A stretch of DNA of 64,000 nucleotides from Muricoccus nepalensis (GCF_006438825.1 NZ_RCZP01000002.1:156568-220567); one strand, 5' to 3'; counted from the stretch's first letter, positions 16,711-24,382 are shown. The notes: generated by a model from the letters alone, not told the origin. Program-made: numbers and translations.

Positions 16711-16768
16711 GCGCGATGACGGCTTCGTGTGGCCCTGGTCACCGGCGAAGGCGCCCTAGCCCGCTGCC

Positions 16769-16812
16769 TGCGTCAGCAGGTCAGCCCACCGCGTGCGTCA
16801 GCAGGTCAGCCC
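16769..16812. repeat. 19-base direct repeat at the 3' end of the dehydratase gene
   Basis: TGCGTCAGCAGGTCAGCCC occurs at 16769-16787 and again, identical, at 16794-16812, a 25-base period. The second copy contains the stop codon of the leftward dehydratase gene, so the gene tail and its stop have been duplicated just downstream. It looks like a small tandem duplication by slippage. Confidence 0.8.
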
Positions 16813-17759
16813 GCGACCGAGCCGGGGTCGCAGTTGCCGCCGCAGACGAGCACGCCGACGCGGGCCCCCGGGGGCGGCGTCCAGGCGCCGGAGAGGAGGG
16901 CGGCCAGGGCCGTCGCCCCGCCCGGCTCGGCCACCACGCGGGCGGCGGACCAGAGGCGGCGCTGGGCCTCGCGGATGGCGTCGTCCGTCACGAGGACGCT
17001 CGCCTCCACGGCCTCGCGCGCGAGGCCGAACATGAGGCCGCCCACGCGGCGCGCGCCGAGGCTGTCCGCGGCCAGGCCGCCGACGGGCGCGTCCACGGGA
17101 GCGCCGGCGCGGCGCGCCTCGTGGAAGGTGGGGCAGCCCTCGGGCTCCACTGCGACGAGGCGCACCGGCCCGCCCGCGAACCAGGCGGCCATGCCGCCGA
17201 TCAGCCCGCCGCCGCCGACCGCGACGAGGACGTGGGTGAGGCCCGGCGAATCGGCCTCGAACTCCCGCGCGACGGTGCCCTGCCCGGCGAGGACCTCGGG
17301 CTGGTCGTAGGCGTGGACGGAGGCGGCGCCGGTCTCGGCGCGCCGGGCCTCGCTGGCGGCGAAGGCCTCGGCGTAGGTGGCGCCGCCCTGGACGACGGTC
17401 GCGCCGGCCTCGCGGATGCGCGCGACCTTCGAGGCGGCGGCGATGGCGGGGACGTAGATCTCCGCCCGCAGGCCCAGCGCGCCGGCGGCGTGGGCGACCG
17501 CCGCCCCGTGGTTTCCGCCGGAAGCGGCGATGACCTCCCGCGCGCCGGACTGGAGAAGGGCGTTGAAGGCGCCGCGCGCCTTGAACGATCCGCTAACCTG
17601 CATCTGCTCCAATTTGAGGGCCACGGCGCAGGACGCGCCGAGGGACGCGGCCGGCAGGTCCAGGATGGGGGTGCGGCGGATATGGGGCAGGATGCGCGCG
17701 GCGGCGGTCTCGATGTCGCGGCGGGCGATGGCCGGCGCGGCGGGAAGATGGCTGGTCAT
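16806..17759 (-). CDS. threonine/serine dehydratase-like PLP enzyme
   Basis: A 317-residue fold-type II PLP enzyme of the threonine/serine dehydratase group, converting a hydroxy amino acid to a keto acid and ammonia. The PLP lysine is Lys60 in VSGSFKARGAFNALL, followed by ASGGNHGAAVAHAAGALG for cofactor phosphate binding, and the glycine loop VAVGGGGLIGGMAAW. There is no C-terminal regulatory ACT domain, so it is the short catabolic type; serine racemase or a related lyase is an alternative. ATG 17759 has a weak ribosome site. A start at 17819 would add 20 residues that do not resemble the family. It is divergent from hprK. Confidence 0.88.
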   Translation of the reverse strand: MTSHLPAAPAIARRDIETAAARILPHIRRTPILDLPAASLGASCAVALKLEQMQVSGSFKARGAFNALLQSGAREVIAASGGNHGAAVAHAAGALGLRAEIYVPAIAAASKVARIREAGATVVQGGATYAEAFAASEARRAETGAASVHAYDQPEVLAGQGTVAREFEADSPGLTHVLVAVGGGGLIGGMAAWFAGGPVRLVAVEPEGCPTFHEARRAGAPVDAPVGGLAADSLGARRVGGLMFGLAREAVEASVLVTDDAIREAQRRLWSAARVVAEPGGATALAALLSGAWTPPPGARVGVLVCGGNCDPGSVAG

Positions 17760-17889
17760 GCGGCGCTGGATGGGGCAGGTGGGCGCCCCTGTCCACCGCG
17801 GCCGCCGGCCCACCGGCATGTCGCGCTTCCGTCATCCCCGGATTCCTGCCAGGGTCCGCACGCCAGATCGGGAACATGACCAAGCCTCC

Positions 17890-18345
17890 ATGCTGCAACA
17901 CGGCAGTTGCGCGGCGCGCCATGGCGCCGGCGTGCTCCTCCTGGGGCCGCCCGGTGCCGGCAAGTCCGACCTCCTCCTGCGCCTGATGGGGGAGGGCTGG
18001 AGCCTCGTGGCCGACGACCAGGTCCTGCTCCGGGCGGAAGGGGAGGGGTTGCGCGCCTCGGCGCCCGAGCGCCTGCGCGGCCTGATCGAGGTGCGCGGGC
18101 TCGGGCTCATCGCCGGCCTGGAGTCGGCGCCGGAGGCGGCGCTCGCGCTGGCGGTGGACTGCCGGCCGCGCGCGGAGGTGCCGCGCCTGCCGGAGCCCGC
18201 GCGCTTCGAGGCCCTGGGGCGCGGGCTGCCGCGCTTCCCCGTCCACGCGGCCGACGCCTCCGCGCCGCGCCGGCTGGCCCTGGCGCTGGAGGTCCTGGCG
18301 GGGCGCCTCTCCTGCCGGGCGGGCGCGCTGGAGTCGGTCTCCTGA
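17890..18345 (+). CDS. hprK: HPr kinase/phosphorylase, short alphaproteobacterial form
   Basis: A 151-residue enzyme that phosphorylates and dephosphorylates the regulatory serine of HPr. Only the catalytic domain is present, as usual in alphaproteobacteria. The Walker A loop GPPGAGKSD spans residues 19-27, an Asp-Asp pair is at 42-43 in LVADDQVLL, and the HprK signature RGLIEVRGLGLI begins at 63. The start MLQHGSCAARHGAG matches the short family form. A nearby ATG at 17876 is in a different frame and was rejected. It opens a five-gene set hprK, rapZ, EIIA, HPr, EI that is the regulatory nitrogen/carbon phosphotransferase chain of the cell. The usual chvI-chvG pair is not upstream. Confidence 0.93.
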   Translation: MLQHGSCAARHGAGVLLLGPPGAGKSDLLLRLMGEGWSLVADDQVLLRAEGEGLRASAPERLRGLIEVRGLGLIAGLESAPEAALALAVDCRPRAEVPRLPEPARFEALGRGLPRFPVHAADASAPRRLALALEVLAGRLSCRAGALESVS

Positions 18346-18386
18346 ACGCCACGACGCCCCATTCCCCACCGGGTCCGGCGCCGGCG

Positions 18387-19304
18387 ATGCACCGGCCGGT
18401 GGTGGTGGTCACGGGCATGTCGGGGGCGGGCAAGCTCTCCGCGCTGCGCGTGCTGGAGGACCTCGGCCACGAGACCGTCGACAACCCGCCGCTGACCGTC
18501 CTGGCCGAGCTGATGGCCGGCCCGCGGGAGCGGCCGCTGGCGATCGGGATGGACACGCGGACGCGCGGCTTCGACGCGGCGGCGCTGCTGGCGGGGCTGG
18601 GCGCGCTGCGGGCCCGAGGCGGCAGCCTGCCCGACCTCGTCTTCATGGACGCGGAGGAGGACGTGCTGCTCCGCCGCTACTCCGAGACGCGGCGCCGCCA
18701 CCCGCTGGCCCCCGCGGGCTCCGGCGTCGCGGACGGCATCGCGCGGGAGGCGGAGCTGCTCGCTCCGCTGCGGGACGCGGCGGACTGGGTGATCGACACC
18801 TCCGGCCTGCCGCTGCCCGAGCTCCGCCGGATGATCGAGCACCGCTACGGCCGGGCGGGGCGCTCGCGGATGTCGGTGGCGGTGATGTCCTTCGGCTACC
18901 CGCGCGGCCTGCCGCGGGAGGCGGACCTGGTGCTGGACCTCCGCTTCCTGCGCAATCCGCACTACGACCCCGCGCTGCGCCCCCTGACCGGGAGGGACGC
19001 GGCGGTGGCCGCCTATATCGAGGAGGACGCCGAGTGGGCCCCATTCTGGCGGCGCATGACGGCGCTGCTGGACCCGCTCTTGCCGGCCTATGAGGCGGGG
19101 GGCAAGAAGTACCTGACGGTGGCGCTGGGCTGCACGGGCGGCAAGCACCGCTCGGTCCTGGCGGCGGAGCGGCTCTCGGCCCGCTTCGCCAAGGCCGGCT
19201 GGCCGGTGGAGCTCTTCCACCGCGAACTCTCGATCCGGGAAGCCTTCCCGGAAGACGACTCACAACGGCCCCCGCCGCACCCCATATCGATCCAGCGAGC
19301 ATGA
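18387..19304 (+). CDS. rapZ: RNase adapter protein RapZ (YvcJ-like nucleotide-binding protein)
   Basis: A 305-residue RapZ/YvcJ-family protein, a nucleotide-binding regulator known in enterobacteria to steer decay of small RNAs that control glmS. The N-terminal P-loop is VVVTGMSGAGKLSALRVLED. Here the residue after the Walker lysine is Leu17 instead of Ser/Thr, an oddity, with Ser18 next. ETVDNPPL follows and the C-terminal LTVALGCTGGKHRSVLAAE is the conserved RapZ end. The start ATG 18387 is 41 bases after hprK and lacks a clear ribosome site. Its stop overlaps the start of a small frame (ATGA) that runs into the EIIA gene. Placement between hprK and PTS genes is usual for the group. Confidence 0.92.
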   Translation: MHRPVVVVTGMSGAGKLSALRVLEDLGHETVDNPPLTVLAELMAGPRERPLAIGMDTRTRGFDAAALLAGLGALRARGGSLPDLVFMDAEEDVLLRRYSETRRRHPLAPAGSGVADGIAREAELLAPLRDAADWVIDTSGLPLPELRRMIEHRYGRAGRSRMSVAVMSFGYPRGLPREADLVLDLRFLRNPHYDPALRPLTGRDAAVAAYIEEDAEWAPFWRRMTALLDPLLPAYEAGGKKYLTVALGCTGGKHRSVLAAERLSARFAKAGWPVELFHRELSIREAFPEDDSQRPPPHPISIQRA

Positions 19305-19471
19305 ACCAGACCCATCCCGCCGCGCGCGCCGCGGCCGCCGGAGCGGCGCCCCGCCGGTGCGAGCCGGCCCGGGCCCACCCGGCCGACGTCCTGTCCAACC
19401 AATTCCCGCCCCCGGGGCACGCCGGCCTGCCGCCGGGCGTCCTGCGGGCGCGGCCTCCGGAGCGCCCATGA
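19301..19471 (+). CDS. possible small coupled frame between rapZ and EIIA
   Basis: A 56-codon frame that exactly fills the gap between two genes. Its ATG overlaps the rapZ stop (ATGA at 19301) and its own stop overlaps the EIIA ATG (ATGA at 19468). The predicted peptide starts MNQTHPAARAAAAGAAPRR and is rich in Ala, Arg and Pro, with no recognisable domain, so it may be a translated bridge that keeps ribosomes moving from rapZ to EIIA rather than a functional protein. An open frame of this length is not rare at this base composition. Only the double overlap makes it notable. Confidence 0.3.
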   Translation: MNQTHPAARAAAAGAAPRRCEPARAHPADVLSNQFPPPGHAGLPPGVLRARPPERP

Positions 19472-19911
19472 TCGGCGTCGTTCTCGTCACCCATGGGCGC
19501 CTGGCCGAGGAGCTTCGCCTCGCCATGGAGCACGTCATGGGACCCCAGAAGGCGATCTCCACGATCTGCATCGGCCCCGAGGACGACCTCGAGGGGCGGC
19601 GCGGCGACATCCGGGCGGCGGTCGAGTTCGTGGACCAGGGCGACGGGGTGGTGGTGCTGACCGACATGTTCGGCGGCACGCCCTCCAACCTCGCGGCCTC
19701 CATCAAGGAGCGCTGCGCGCCCTCCGGCTGCTGCGGCCGGCAGGTCGAGGTGGTGGCGGGGGTGAACCTGCCGCTGCTGGTGAAGCTCGCGAAGCTGCGC
19801 GGCAGCGAGCCGCTGGCCCAGGCCGTGGACCACGCGGTCAACGCCGGGCGGAAGTACATGGCGACCGCGGGGGAACTCCGCGGCGACGGGAACGGAGGGG
19901 CGAAGCGATGA
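19468..19911 (+). CDS. PTS EIIA component, mannose/fructose type (EIIA-Man)
   Basis: A 147-residue single-domain EIIA of the mannose family, which takes phosphate from HPr on His9 in VLVTHGRLAEEL. The segment VVVLTDMFGGTPSNLAASI is the conserved active-site loop of the family. No EIIB, EIIC or EIID gene is present, so in this setting it is a regulatory output of the phosphorelay rather than part of a sugar permease. Its stop overlaps the HPr start (ATGA). The C-terminal basic tail GELRGDGNGGAKR is unremarkable. In rhizobia the equivalent gene lies beside hprK and ptsH. Confidence 0.92.
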   Translation: MIGVVLVTHGRLAEELRLAMEHVMGPQKAISTICIGPEDDLEGRRGDIRAAVEFVDQGDGVVVLTDMFGGTPSNLAASIKERCAPSGCCGRQVEVVAGVNLPLLVKLAKLRGSEPLAQAVDHAVNAGRKYMATAGELRGDGNGGAKR

Positions 19912-20237
19912 GCAACGATGCCGCGCAGGCGGTCGAGCCGAAGGGCGCCAAGCCCGAGGGGGCCCCGGTGGTGCTGCGCCGCAGCGTGACCATCCGCAAC
20001 CAGCGCGGGCTGCACGCGCGCGCCGCCGCCAAGCTGGTGACGATCGCGGAGAAGCACTGCTCCTGCCTCAACGTGACGCATGATGGCCAGACGGTGCCGG
20101 CCTGCTCCATCATGGGGCTGATGATGCTCGGCGCCGGCCGCGGCGCGACCGTGCTGCTGGAGGCCGAGGGCTGGGACGCCCGCGAGGCCCTGGACGAGGT
20201 GGCGGCCCTGATCGAGGCCGGCTTCAACGAAGAGTAA
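19908..20237 (+). CDS. ptsH: phosphocarrier protein HPr
   Basis: A 109-residue HPr. The phosphorylated histidine is His36 in QRGLHARAAAKLV, and the regulatory serine, target of HprK, is Ser67 in CSIMGLMMLGAGRG. About 20 extra residues precede the fold (SNDAAQAVEPKGAKPEG), making it longer than the usual 85 to 90. The start overlaps the EIIA stop. Both phosphorylation sites are intact, matching the presence of hprK and EI in the same cluster. Confidence 0.95.
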   Translation: MSNDAAQAVEPKGAKPEGAPVVLRRSVTIRNQRGLHARAAAKLVTIAEKHCSCLNVTHDGQTVPACSIMGLMMLGAGRGATVLLEAEGWDAREALDEVAALIEAGFNEE

Positions 20238-20294
20238 GGCTGTGGCGCCCGGCCCGGGCGCGGCTCGCCGGCAGGAGGCCGGACGGAGGATCGG

Positions 20295-22235
20295 ATGAAG
20301 ACGGAGGCGCCGCCCGGCCCTCGCGGCGGGGACGGCAAGCCCGCCGAGGGGCGGGATGGCAAGGGCGCCGAGGGGCGCGGGAAGTTGGCCGAGGCGCGCG
20401 ACGGCAAGGCTGCCGGCGGCAAGGCCGCGGAGGCGCGCGGGAGCAAGGCCGCGCGGCGGACCCGCGAGCTGTCGATCAAGGGCATTCCCATCTCCCCGGG
20501 GGTGGCCATCGGCACCGTCTACGACACGGCCGAGACGCCGGCGGCGGCCCCGCGCCGGTCGATCGTGGCCTCCCAGGTGGAGGCGGAGCGGGCGCGGCTG
20601 AACGCGGCCATCGCGGCGTCCCGCAAGCAGGTCTCGAAGCTGAAGGCCCGGCTCGCCATCCTGCCCGAGGAGGCGCAGGAGGAGCTCGAGCCGCTGCTCG
20701 ACGCCTATTCCATGATGCTCGGCGAGAGCCGCCTCATCCGCGGCGCCCGCAAGCGGATCGAGGCCGAGCTCCTTGCCGCCGAGACGGCGGTGGACGACGA
20801 GGCCGGCGCGATCGCGGCCGCCATCCTGCAGGCGCGGGACGACGACAAGGCGGGCCTCCGTCGCCGCGCGGGCGAGGTGCACGAGATCGCGCGGCGGCTG
20901 ACGCGCAACCTCACCCAGTCCGGATTCCGCTCCTTCAAGGACGTGCCGGAGGGCTCCATCCTCATCGCCGAGGAACTGACCCCGGCCGACGCCGCGCTGC
21001 TCGACCCGTCGCGCATCGCGGGGGTCGCGGCGGAGGAGGGCGGCGCGGACGGGCACACCGCCATCATGCTGCGCGCGCTCGGCATCCCGAGCGTTCTGGG
21101 CCTGCCGGGGCTGAGCAACGCGCTCTCCCGCGGGGACCAGGCGGTGCTCGACGGCGGCGCCGGCACCATCGTGCTCCGCCCCGGGCGCGAGGCGCTGGCG
21201 GCGGGGCGCGAGGCCTCGGTCGCCTATTCGAAGGAGCGCACGCGCCTCGGCAAGCTGCGCCGCCTTCCCGCCGTGACCACGGACGGGGAGGAGATGGAGC
21301 TCCAGGCGAACCTGGAGATTCCGGCGGAGCTGCCGCTGATCGCGCAGTCCGGCGCGCAGGGCGTCGGCCTCGTGCGGACCGAGTTCCTTTTCATGAACCG
21401 CCAGGGCCTGCCGGACGAGGAGGCGCATTACGAGGCCTACCGCCAGATCGTCGAGGGCACGGACGGCGCGGGCGTCACCATCCGCGTGCTCGACTGGGGC
21501 GGCGAGAAGGACATGGAGGCGCTGGCCGAGGGGATCGAGCCCTTCCATTCCGGGCCCAACCCCGCGCTCGGGCTGCGTGGCATCCGCATGCTGCTCCGCC
21601 GGCCGGAGCTGCTGGAGGTGCAGTTCGCGGCCATCCTGCGCGTGGCGACCTTGGGCAAGGTGCGGGTGCTGCTGCCCATGGTCACCATCCCCGAGGAGGT
21701 GCGGACGGCGCGCGAGATCTACGACCGCGTGGTCAAGCGCGTGCGCCGGCGCGGCGTGGCCCTGCCCGAGAAGCTGCCGCCGCTCGGCGTGATGATCGAG
21801 ACGCCGGGCGCGGCGCTGGCCGCCGATGCCATCGCGCTCGAGGCCGACTTCTTCGCGATCGGCACGAACGACCTCGCCATGTACACGCTCGCCGTCGACC
21901 GGGCGGAGGTGGAGGTCTCGCACCTCTACGACCCGCTCCACCCCGCGGTGCTGCGGCTGATCCAGTTCGCCACCGAGGCGGCGCTGCGGCTGCGCATGCC
22001 CGTCTCGGTCTGCGGGGAGATGGCGGGCAACCCGCGGCTCGTGCCGCTGCTGATGGGGCTCGGCCTGCGGAGCCTCTCGATGAACGCGAGCGCGATCCCG
22101 CGGGTGAAGCAGATGGTGCGCGCGCTGAACGTGGACGATTGCGCCCGCTTCGCCCGGCGGGTGATGGAGCAGTCCGACCCCGAGCGCATCCAGGAACTGG
22201 TGATGAACTTCGTGCCCGGCGAGGGCCGGGGATAG
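20295..22235 (+). CDS. ptsI: phosphoenolpyruvate-protein phosphotransferase (PTS enzyme I)
   Basis: A 646-residue enzyme I that passes phosphate from phosphoenolpyruvate to HPr. The phosphorylated His254 lies in EEGGADGHTAIMLRALG. The PEP-binding barrel shows GVGLVRTEFLFMNRQGLP, LPMVTIPEEVRTAREIYDR, FFAIGTNDLAMYTLAVDRA and the catalytic cysteine in VSVCGEMAGNPRLVP. Length exceeds the usual 575 because of about 55 added N-terminal residues made of degenerate DGKxAEGR-type repeats, highly charged and surely unstructured. There is no GAF domain, so it is not the PtsP type. ATG 20295 has GGAGGATCGG upstream. It ends the regulatory PTS set. Confidence 0.94.
   Translation: MKTEAPPGPRGGDGKPAEGRDGKGAEGRGKLAEARDGKAAGGKAAEARGSKAARRTRELSIKGIPISPGVAIGTVYDTAETPAAAPRRSIVASQVEAERARLNAAIAASRKQVSKLKARLAILPEEAQEELEPLLDAYSMMLGESRLIRGARKRIEAELLAAETAVDDEAGAIAAAILQARDDDKAGLRRRAGEVHEIARRLTRNLTQSGFRSFKDVPEGSILIAEELTPADAALLDPSRIAGVAAEEGGADGHTAIMLRALGIPSVLGLPGLSNALSRGDQAVLDGGAGTIVLRPGREALAAGREASVAYSKERTRLGKLRRLPAVTTDGEEMELQANLEIPAELPLIAQSGAQGVGLVRTEFLFMNRQGLPDEEAHYEAYRQIVEGTDGAGVTIRVLDWGGEKDMEALAEGIEPFHSGPNPALGLRGIRMLLRRPELLEVQFAAILRVATLGKVRVLLPMVTIPEEVRTAREIYDRVVKRVRRRGVALPEKLPPLGVMIETPGAALAADAIALEADFFAIGTNDLAMYTLAVDRAEVEVSHLYDPLHPAVLRLIQFATEAALRLRMPVSVCGEMAGNPRLVPLLMGLGLRSLSMNASAIPRVKQMVRALNVDDCARFARRVMEQSDPERIQELVMNFVPGEGRG
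20328..20459 (+). repeat. degenerate in-frame repeat encoding the enzyme I N-terminal tail
   Basis: About 130 bases encode successive variants of DGKxAEGR (GDGKPAEGR, DGKGAEGR, GKLAEAR, DGKAAGGKAAEAR, GSKAARR). The repeats lie just before the conserved start of the enzyme I fold (ELSIKGIPISPGVAIG). They add an alternating acidic/basic, glycine-rich tail of roughly 45 residues. Confidence 0.7.
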
Positions 22236-22347
22236 GATCGCCCGGCGAGCGAAGGGGGGCGGGCGCGCCCCCTGACGCGGCGTCCCGTCCGTGCCAGTCT
22301 GCGCCCCGCAGGGCCGCCTGGGGCGGCAGGTGGGGAGGCGAGGGCGA

Positions 22348-23430
22348 ATGGATCAGGCGATGCCGGCGGTGGAGGCCCGCCACGGGCGCGACCCGGGCCG
22401 CGACCTGCGCCGCGTGGGCGCGAACCCGAACCACTGGTACCCGCTGGCCTGGTCGCGGGAGCTGAAGCCCGGCAAGCCGCTCGCCGTGCGCTTCGCGGGC
22501 GACCCGATCGTGCTCGTGCGCCCGAAGGAGGGGCCGGTCTTCGCGCTGGAGGACCGCTGCGCGCATCGCCAGGTGCCGCTGAGCAACGGGCTGGTGGAGG
22601 GCTGCGCGATCCGCTGCGGCTACCACGGCTGGGCCTACAACGATGCCGGCCAGTGCGTGGACGTGCCCTATCTCGGCAAGGACAAGCTGCCCAACGGCGT
22701 GCGCGCCTATCCCTGCCGCGAGGTCGAAGGGCTGGTGCTGGTCTTCCCGGGCGATCCCGCGCTGGCCGCGAGCGTGCCGCTGCCCTTGCTCGGCTCCGTC
22801 GCCGATCCCCGCTACAAGACGCGGCGCTTCGGGCGCGAGGTGGGCTGCCACTACAGCTTCATGCACGAGAACCTGATGGACATGAACCATCAGTTCCTGC
22901 ACCGAAAGCAGATGGGCAACATGGTCCCCCGCTACCGCGGCGGCGACCAGGGCGAGGGCTTCGTGGAGGCGCGCTACACCTTCTCGCGCGTGGGCGGGAA
23001 GCAGCCGCTCGGCGAGGCCGCCATCTTCGGCCAGCGTCGCCCGGTCGGGAAGCCGTCCTCCTCCGCCGAGAAGGACCTGATGACGATCCGGACCGAGTAT
23101 CCCTACCAGACGCTCCGCATCCGGACGGGCGAGGACGCGCCGGTGATGGACCTCTGGATCGCCTACGTGCCCGTGGACGCGGCGCAGCGGCGCAACCGCA
23201 CCTTCGGGCTGCTGTCGATCAAGCGCCCGAAAATCCCGGGCCTGCTCGAGGCCGGCTGGCCGCTGCTGGTCCTGTTCACCGAGCGCATCTTCCGCGAAGA
23301 CCGCGAGATCGTGGAGATGGAGCAGGCCGCGCACGACGCGCAGGGCGAGGACTGGAACCAGGAGGTCTTCCCGGTGATCCGAAACCTGCGGAACCTGCTG
23401 CGGGAGCGGGGCGGCGCGACGGTGGCCTGA
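22348..23430 (+). CDS. Rieske 2Fe-2S aromatic ring-hydroxylating/demethylating oxygenase
   Basis: A 360-residue oxygenase alpha subunit of the vanillate O-demethylase-like kind. The Rieske cluster is bound by CAHRQVPLSNG and CGYHGW (two Cys, two His), and the mononuclear iron by the HENLMDMNHQFLHRKQM segment with its spaced histidines. NPNHWYPLAWSRELKPGKPL is the usual N-terminal start for these enzymes. ATG 22348 follows GGAGGCGAGGG. A start 19 residues upstream lacks a ribosome site. No reductase or ferredoxin gene is adjacent, so it must borrow electron donors. It stands alone between the PTS set and a PEP-CTERM gene; the substrate is unknown. Confidence 0.92.
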   Translation: MDQAMPAVEARHGRDPGRDLRRVGANPNHWYPLAWSRELKPGKPLAVRFAGDPIVLVRPKEGPVFALEDRCAHRQVPLSNGLVEGCAIRCGYHGWAYNDAGQCVDVPYLGKDKLPNGVRAYPCREVEGLVLVFPGDPALAASVPLPLLGSVADPRYKTRRFGREVGCHYSFMHENLMDMNHQFLHRKQMGNMVPRYRGGDQGEGFVEARYTFSRVGGKQPLGEAAIFGQRRPVGKPSSSAEKDLMTIRTEYPYQTLRIRTGEDAPVMDLWIAYVPVDAAQRRNRTFGLLSIKRPKIPGLLEAGWPLLVLFTERIFREDREIVEMEQAAHDAQGEDWNQEVFPVIRNLRNLLRERGGATVA

Positions 23431-23559
23431 CGCTTGCGCCCGCCGCGCCGTGTGAACCGGGCCACCCCTCGCGGGAAATCGTGCTGTCGTCGCGGGTAAA
23501 TGGCTGCACGGCCGTAAAGTCCCCTTTTTCTGTTGATCCCGTCCGCTGGTCTCAATTTT

Positions 23560-23588
23560 GCTGATCGGCGTATAAAGGAGCGATCAGC
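23560..23588. promoter_or_regulatory. inverted repeat upstream of the PEP-CTERM gene
   Basis: GCTGATCG (23560-23567) and CGATCAGC (23581-23588) form perfect eight-base arms around 13 bases that include TATAAA. It lies 40 bases before the PEP-CTERM gene within a 198-base gap that is unusually A/T-rich for this sequence. It could be an operator laid over a -10 region; a hairpin in the leader RNA is the alternative. Confidence 0.5.
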
Positions 23589-23628
23589 GGATGCGGGCCG
23601 TCGCCGGCCCGAGGGGAAAAGAAGTCTC

Positions 23629-24300
23629 ATGAGCGCCATTGCCAACCGGGTTCTTCTCGCCGCCCTCGCGGCCGGGTTGTCCGCTTGCCTCGCCGTGGCC
23701 GCTCGCGCCGACGTCGTCTACACCTTCGAGCAGACGGGACCGACCGTCTCGGCCGGCGGCCTTTACTCCCAGCCCGGACCGGTCCCGAACGTGGTGACGA
23801 CCGGCAGCTTCACGCTGGACCAGTCGATCGTGCGCTCCCCGTACAGCATCCGCAGCGGGAACCAGGGGGGCGTCGGCATGGCGGGGCTGGAGGCGATCTC
23901 CTTCGCCACGACCGGTCCCGGGAGCCTTCTCACCGTCAACCTCGCGAGCTTCACGACGCTGCCGCCGCCCGGCAGCGGCCGGTTCTACACGATCAGCCTG
24001 ACGGGCATCGCGGGATCGCTGATCCCCACCGGCACGATCTCCTACAACAACTCGGAGTCCGATGCCCGGCTGACTATCGAGGCCGACACGGACCGCGACG
24101 GCGTGGCGACGGTTCGCGGCACCTTCAACACGGACGCGGGCGGGGGCTGCTTCAGCTCCGGCGCCTGCTCCTTCTCCGGCACCCTCACGGCGACGATGGT
24201 GCCCAACGGGCTGGTGCCGGTCCCGGTGCCCGAGCCTTCCAGCGCGGCCCTGTTCGGCCTAGCCCTGCTGGGAATGGGGCTGGCGCGCCGGCGTCGCTGA
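23629..24300 (+). CDS. PEP-CTERM sorting domain-containing secreted protein
   Basis: A 223-residue exported protein. A signal peptide (MSAIANRVLLAALAAGLSAC, cut near ARAD) is followed by a beta-rich, Ser/Thr/Gly-rich body with no recognised domain, containing one Cys pair (GGGCFSSGACSF). The C terminus is a complete PEP-CTERM tail: PVPEPSSAALFGLALLGMGL and a terminal run of arginines. Such tails are recognised by exosortase and link the protein to extracellular polysaccharide. ATG 23629 is preceded by GAGGGGAAAAGAAG. No exosortase or EPS gene is in the window. A TTG at 23533 would lengthen the frame but spoil the signal peptide. Confidence 0.9.
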   Translation: MSAIANRVLLAALAAGLSACLAVAARADVVYTFEQTGPTVSAGGLYSQPGPVPNVVTTGSFTLDQSIVRSPYSIRSGNQGGVGMAGLEAISFATTGPGSLLTVNLASFTTLPPPGSGRFYTISLTGIAGSLIPTGTISYNNSESDARLTIEADTDRDGVATVRGTFNTDAGGGCFSSGACSFSGTLTATMVPNGLVPVPVPEPSSAALFGLALLGMGLARRRR

Positions 24301-24312
24301 GCGCGCGAGGGG

Positions 24313-24333
24313 GGGCACCAGGGCTGGGTGCCC
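24313..24333 (+). terminator. weak hairpin after the PEP-CTERM gene
   Basis: GGGCACC (24313-24319) pairs with GGTGCCC (24327-24333) over a seven-base loop, 12 bases after the stop. There is no T run, so it may act as a weak or factor-assisted terminator before the ahcY promoter. Confidence 0.35.
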
Positions 24334-24361
24334 GGCTCCGAGGCGCAGCCAAGGGTCACAT

Positions 24362-24382
24362 AAAGATATCCTGATATCGTTT
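24362..24382. promoter_or_regulatory. GATATC-based palindrome upstream of ahcY, candidate SahR-type site
   Basis: Two GATATC words (24365-24370 and 24373-24378) sit two bases apart inside AAA(24362)...TTT(24382), giving an imperfect inverted repeat, 63 bases before the ahcY ATG. ATAAAGATATC-type palindromes upstream of S-adenosylmethionine-cycle genes are, as I recall, bound by the ArsR-family regulator SahR in proteobacteria. The regulator itself is not in the window. Confidence 0.45.

Noticed and set aside
17876-17889. An ATG 14 bases before the chosen hprK start
   Set aside because: It is in a different reading frame and gives no HprK motifs; the short HprK family form begins at 17890.
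22236-22347. GC-rich inverted repeat after the enzyme I gene as a terminator
   Set aside because: The stem is only about six pairs with poor interior pairing and no T tract.
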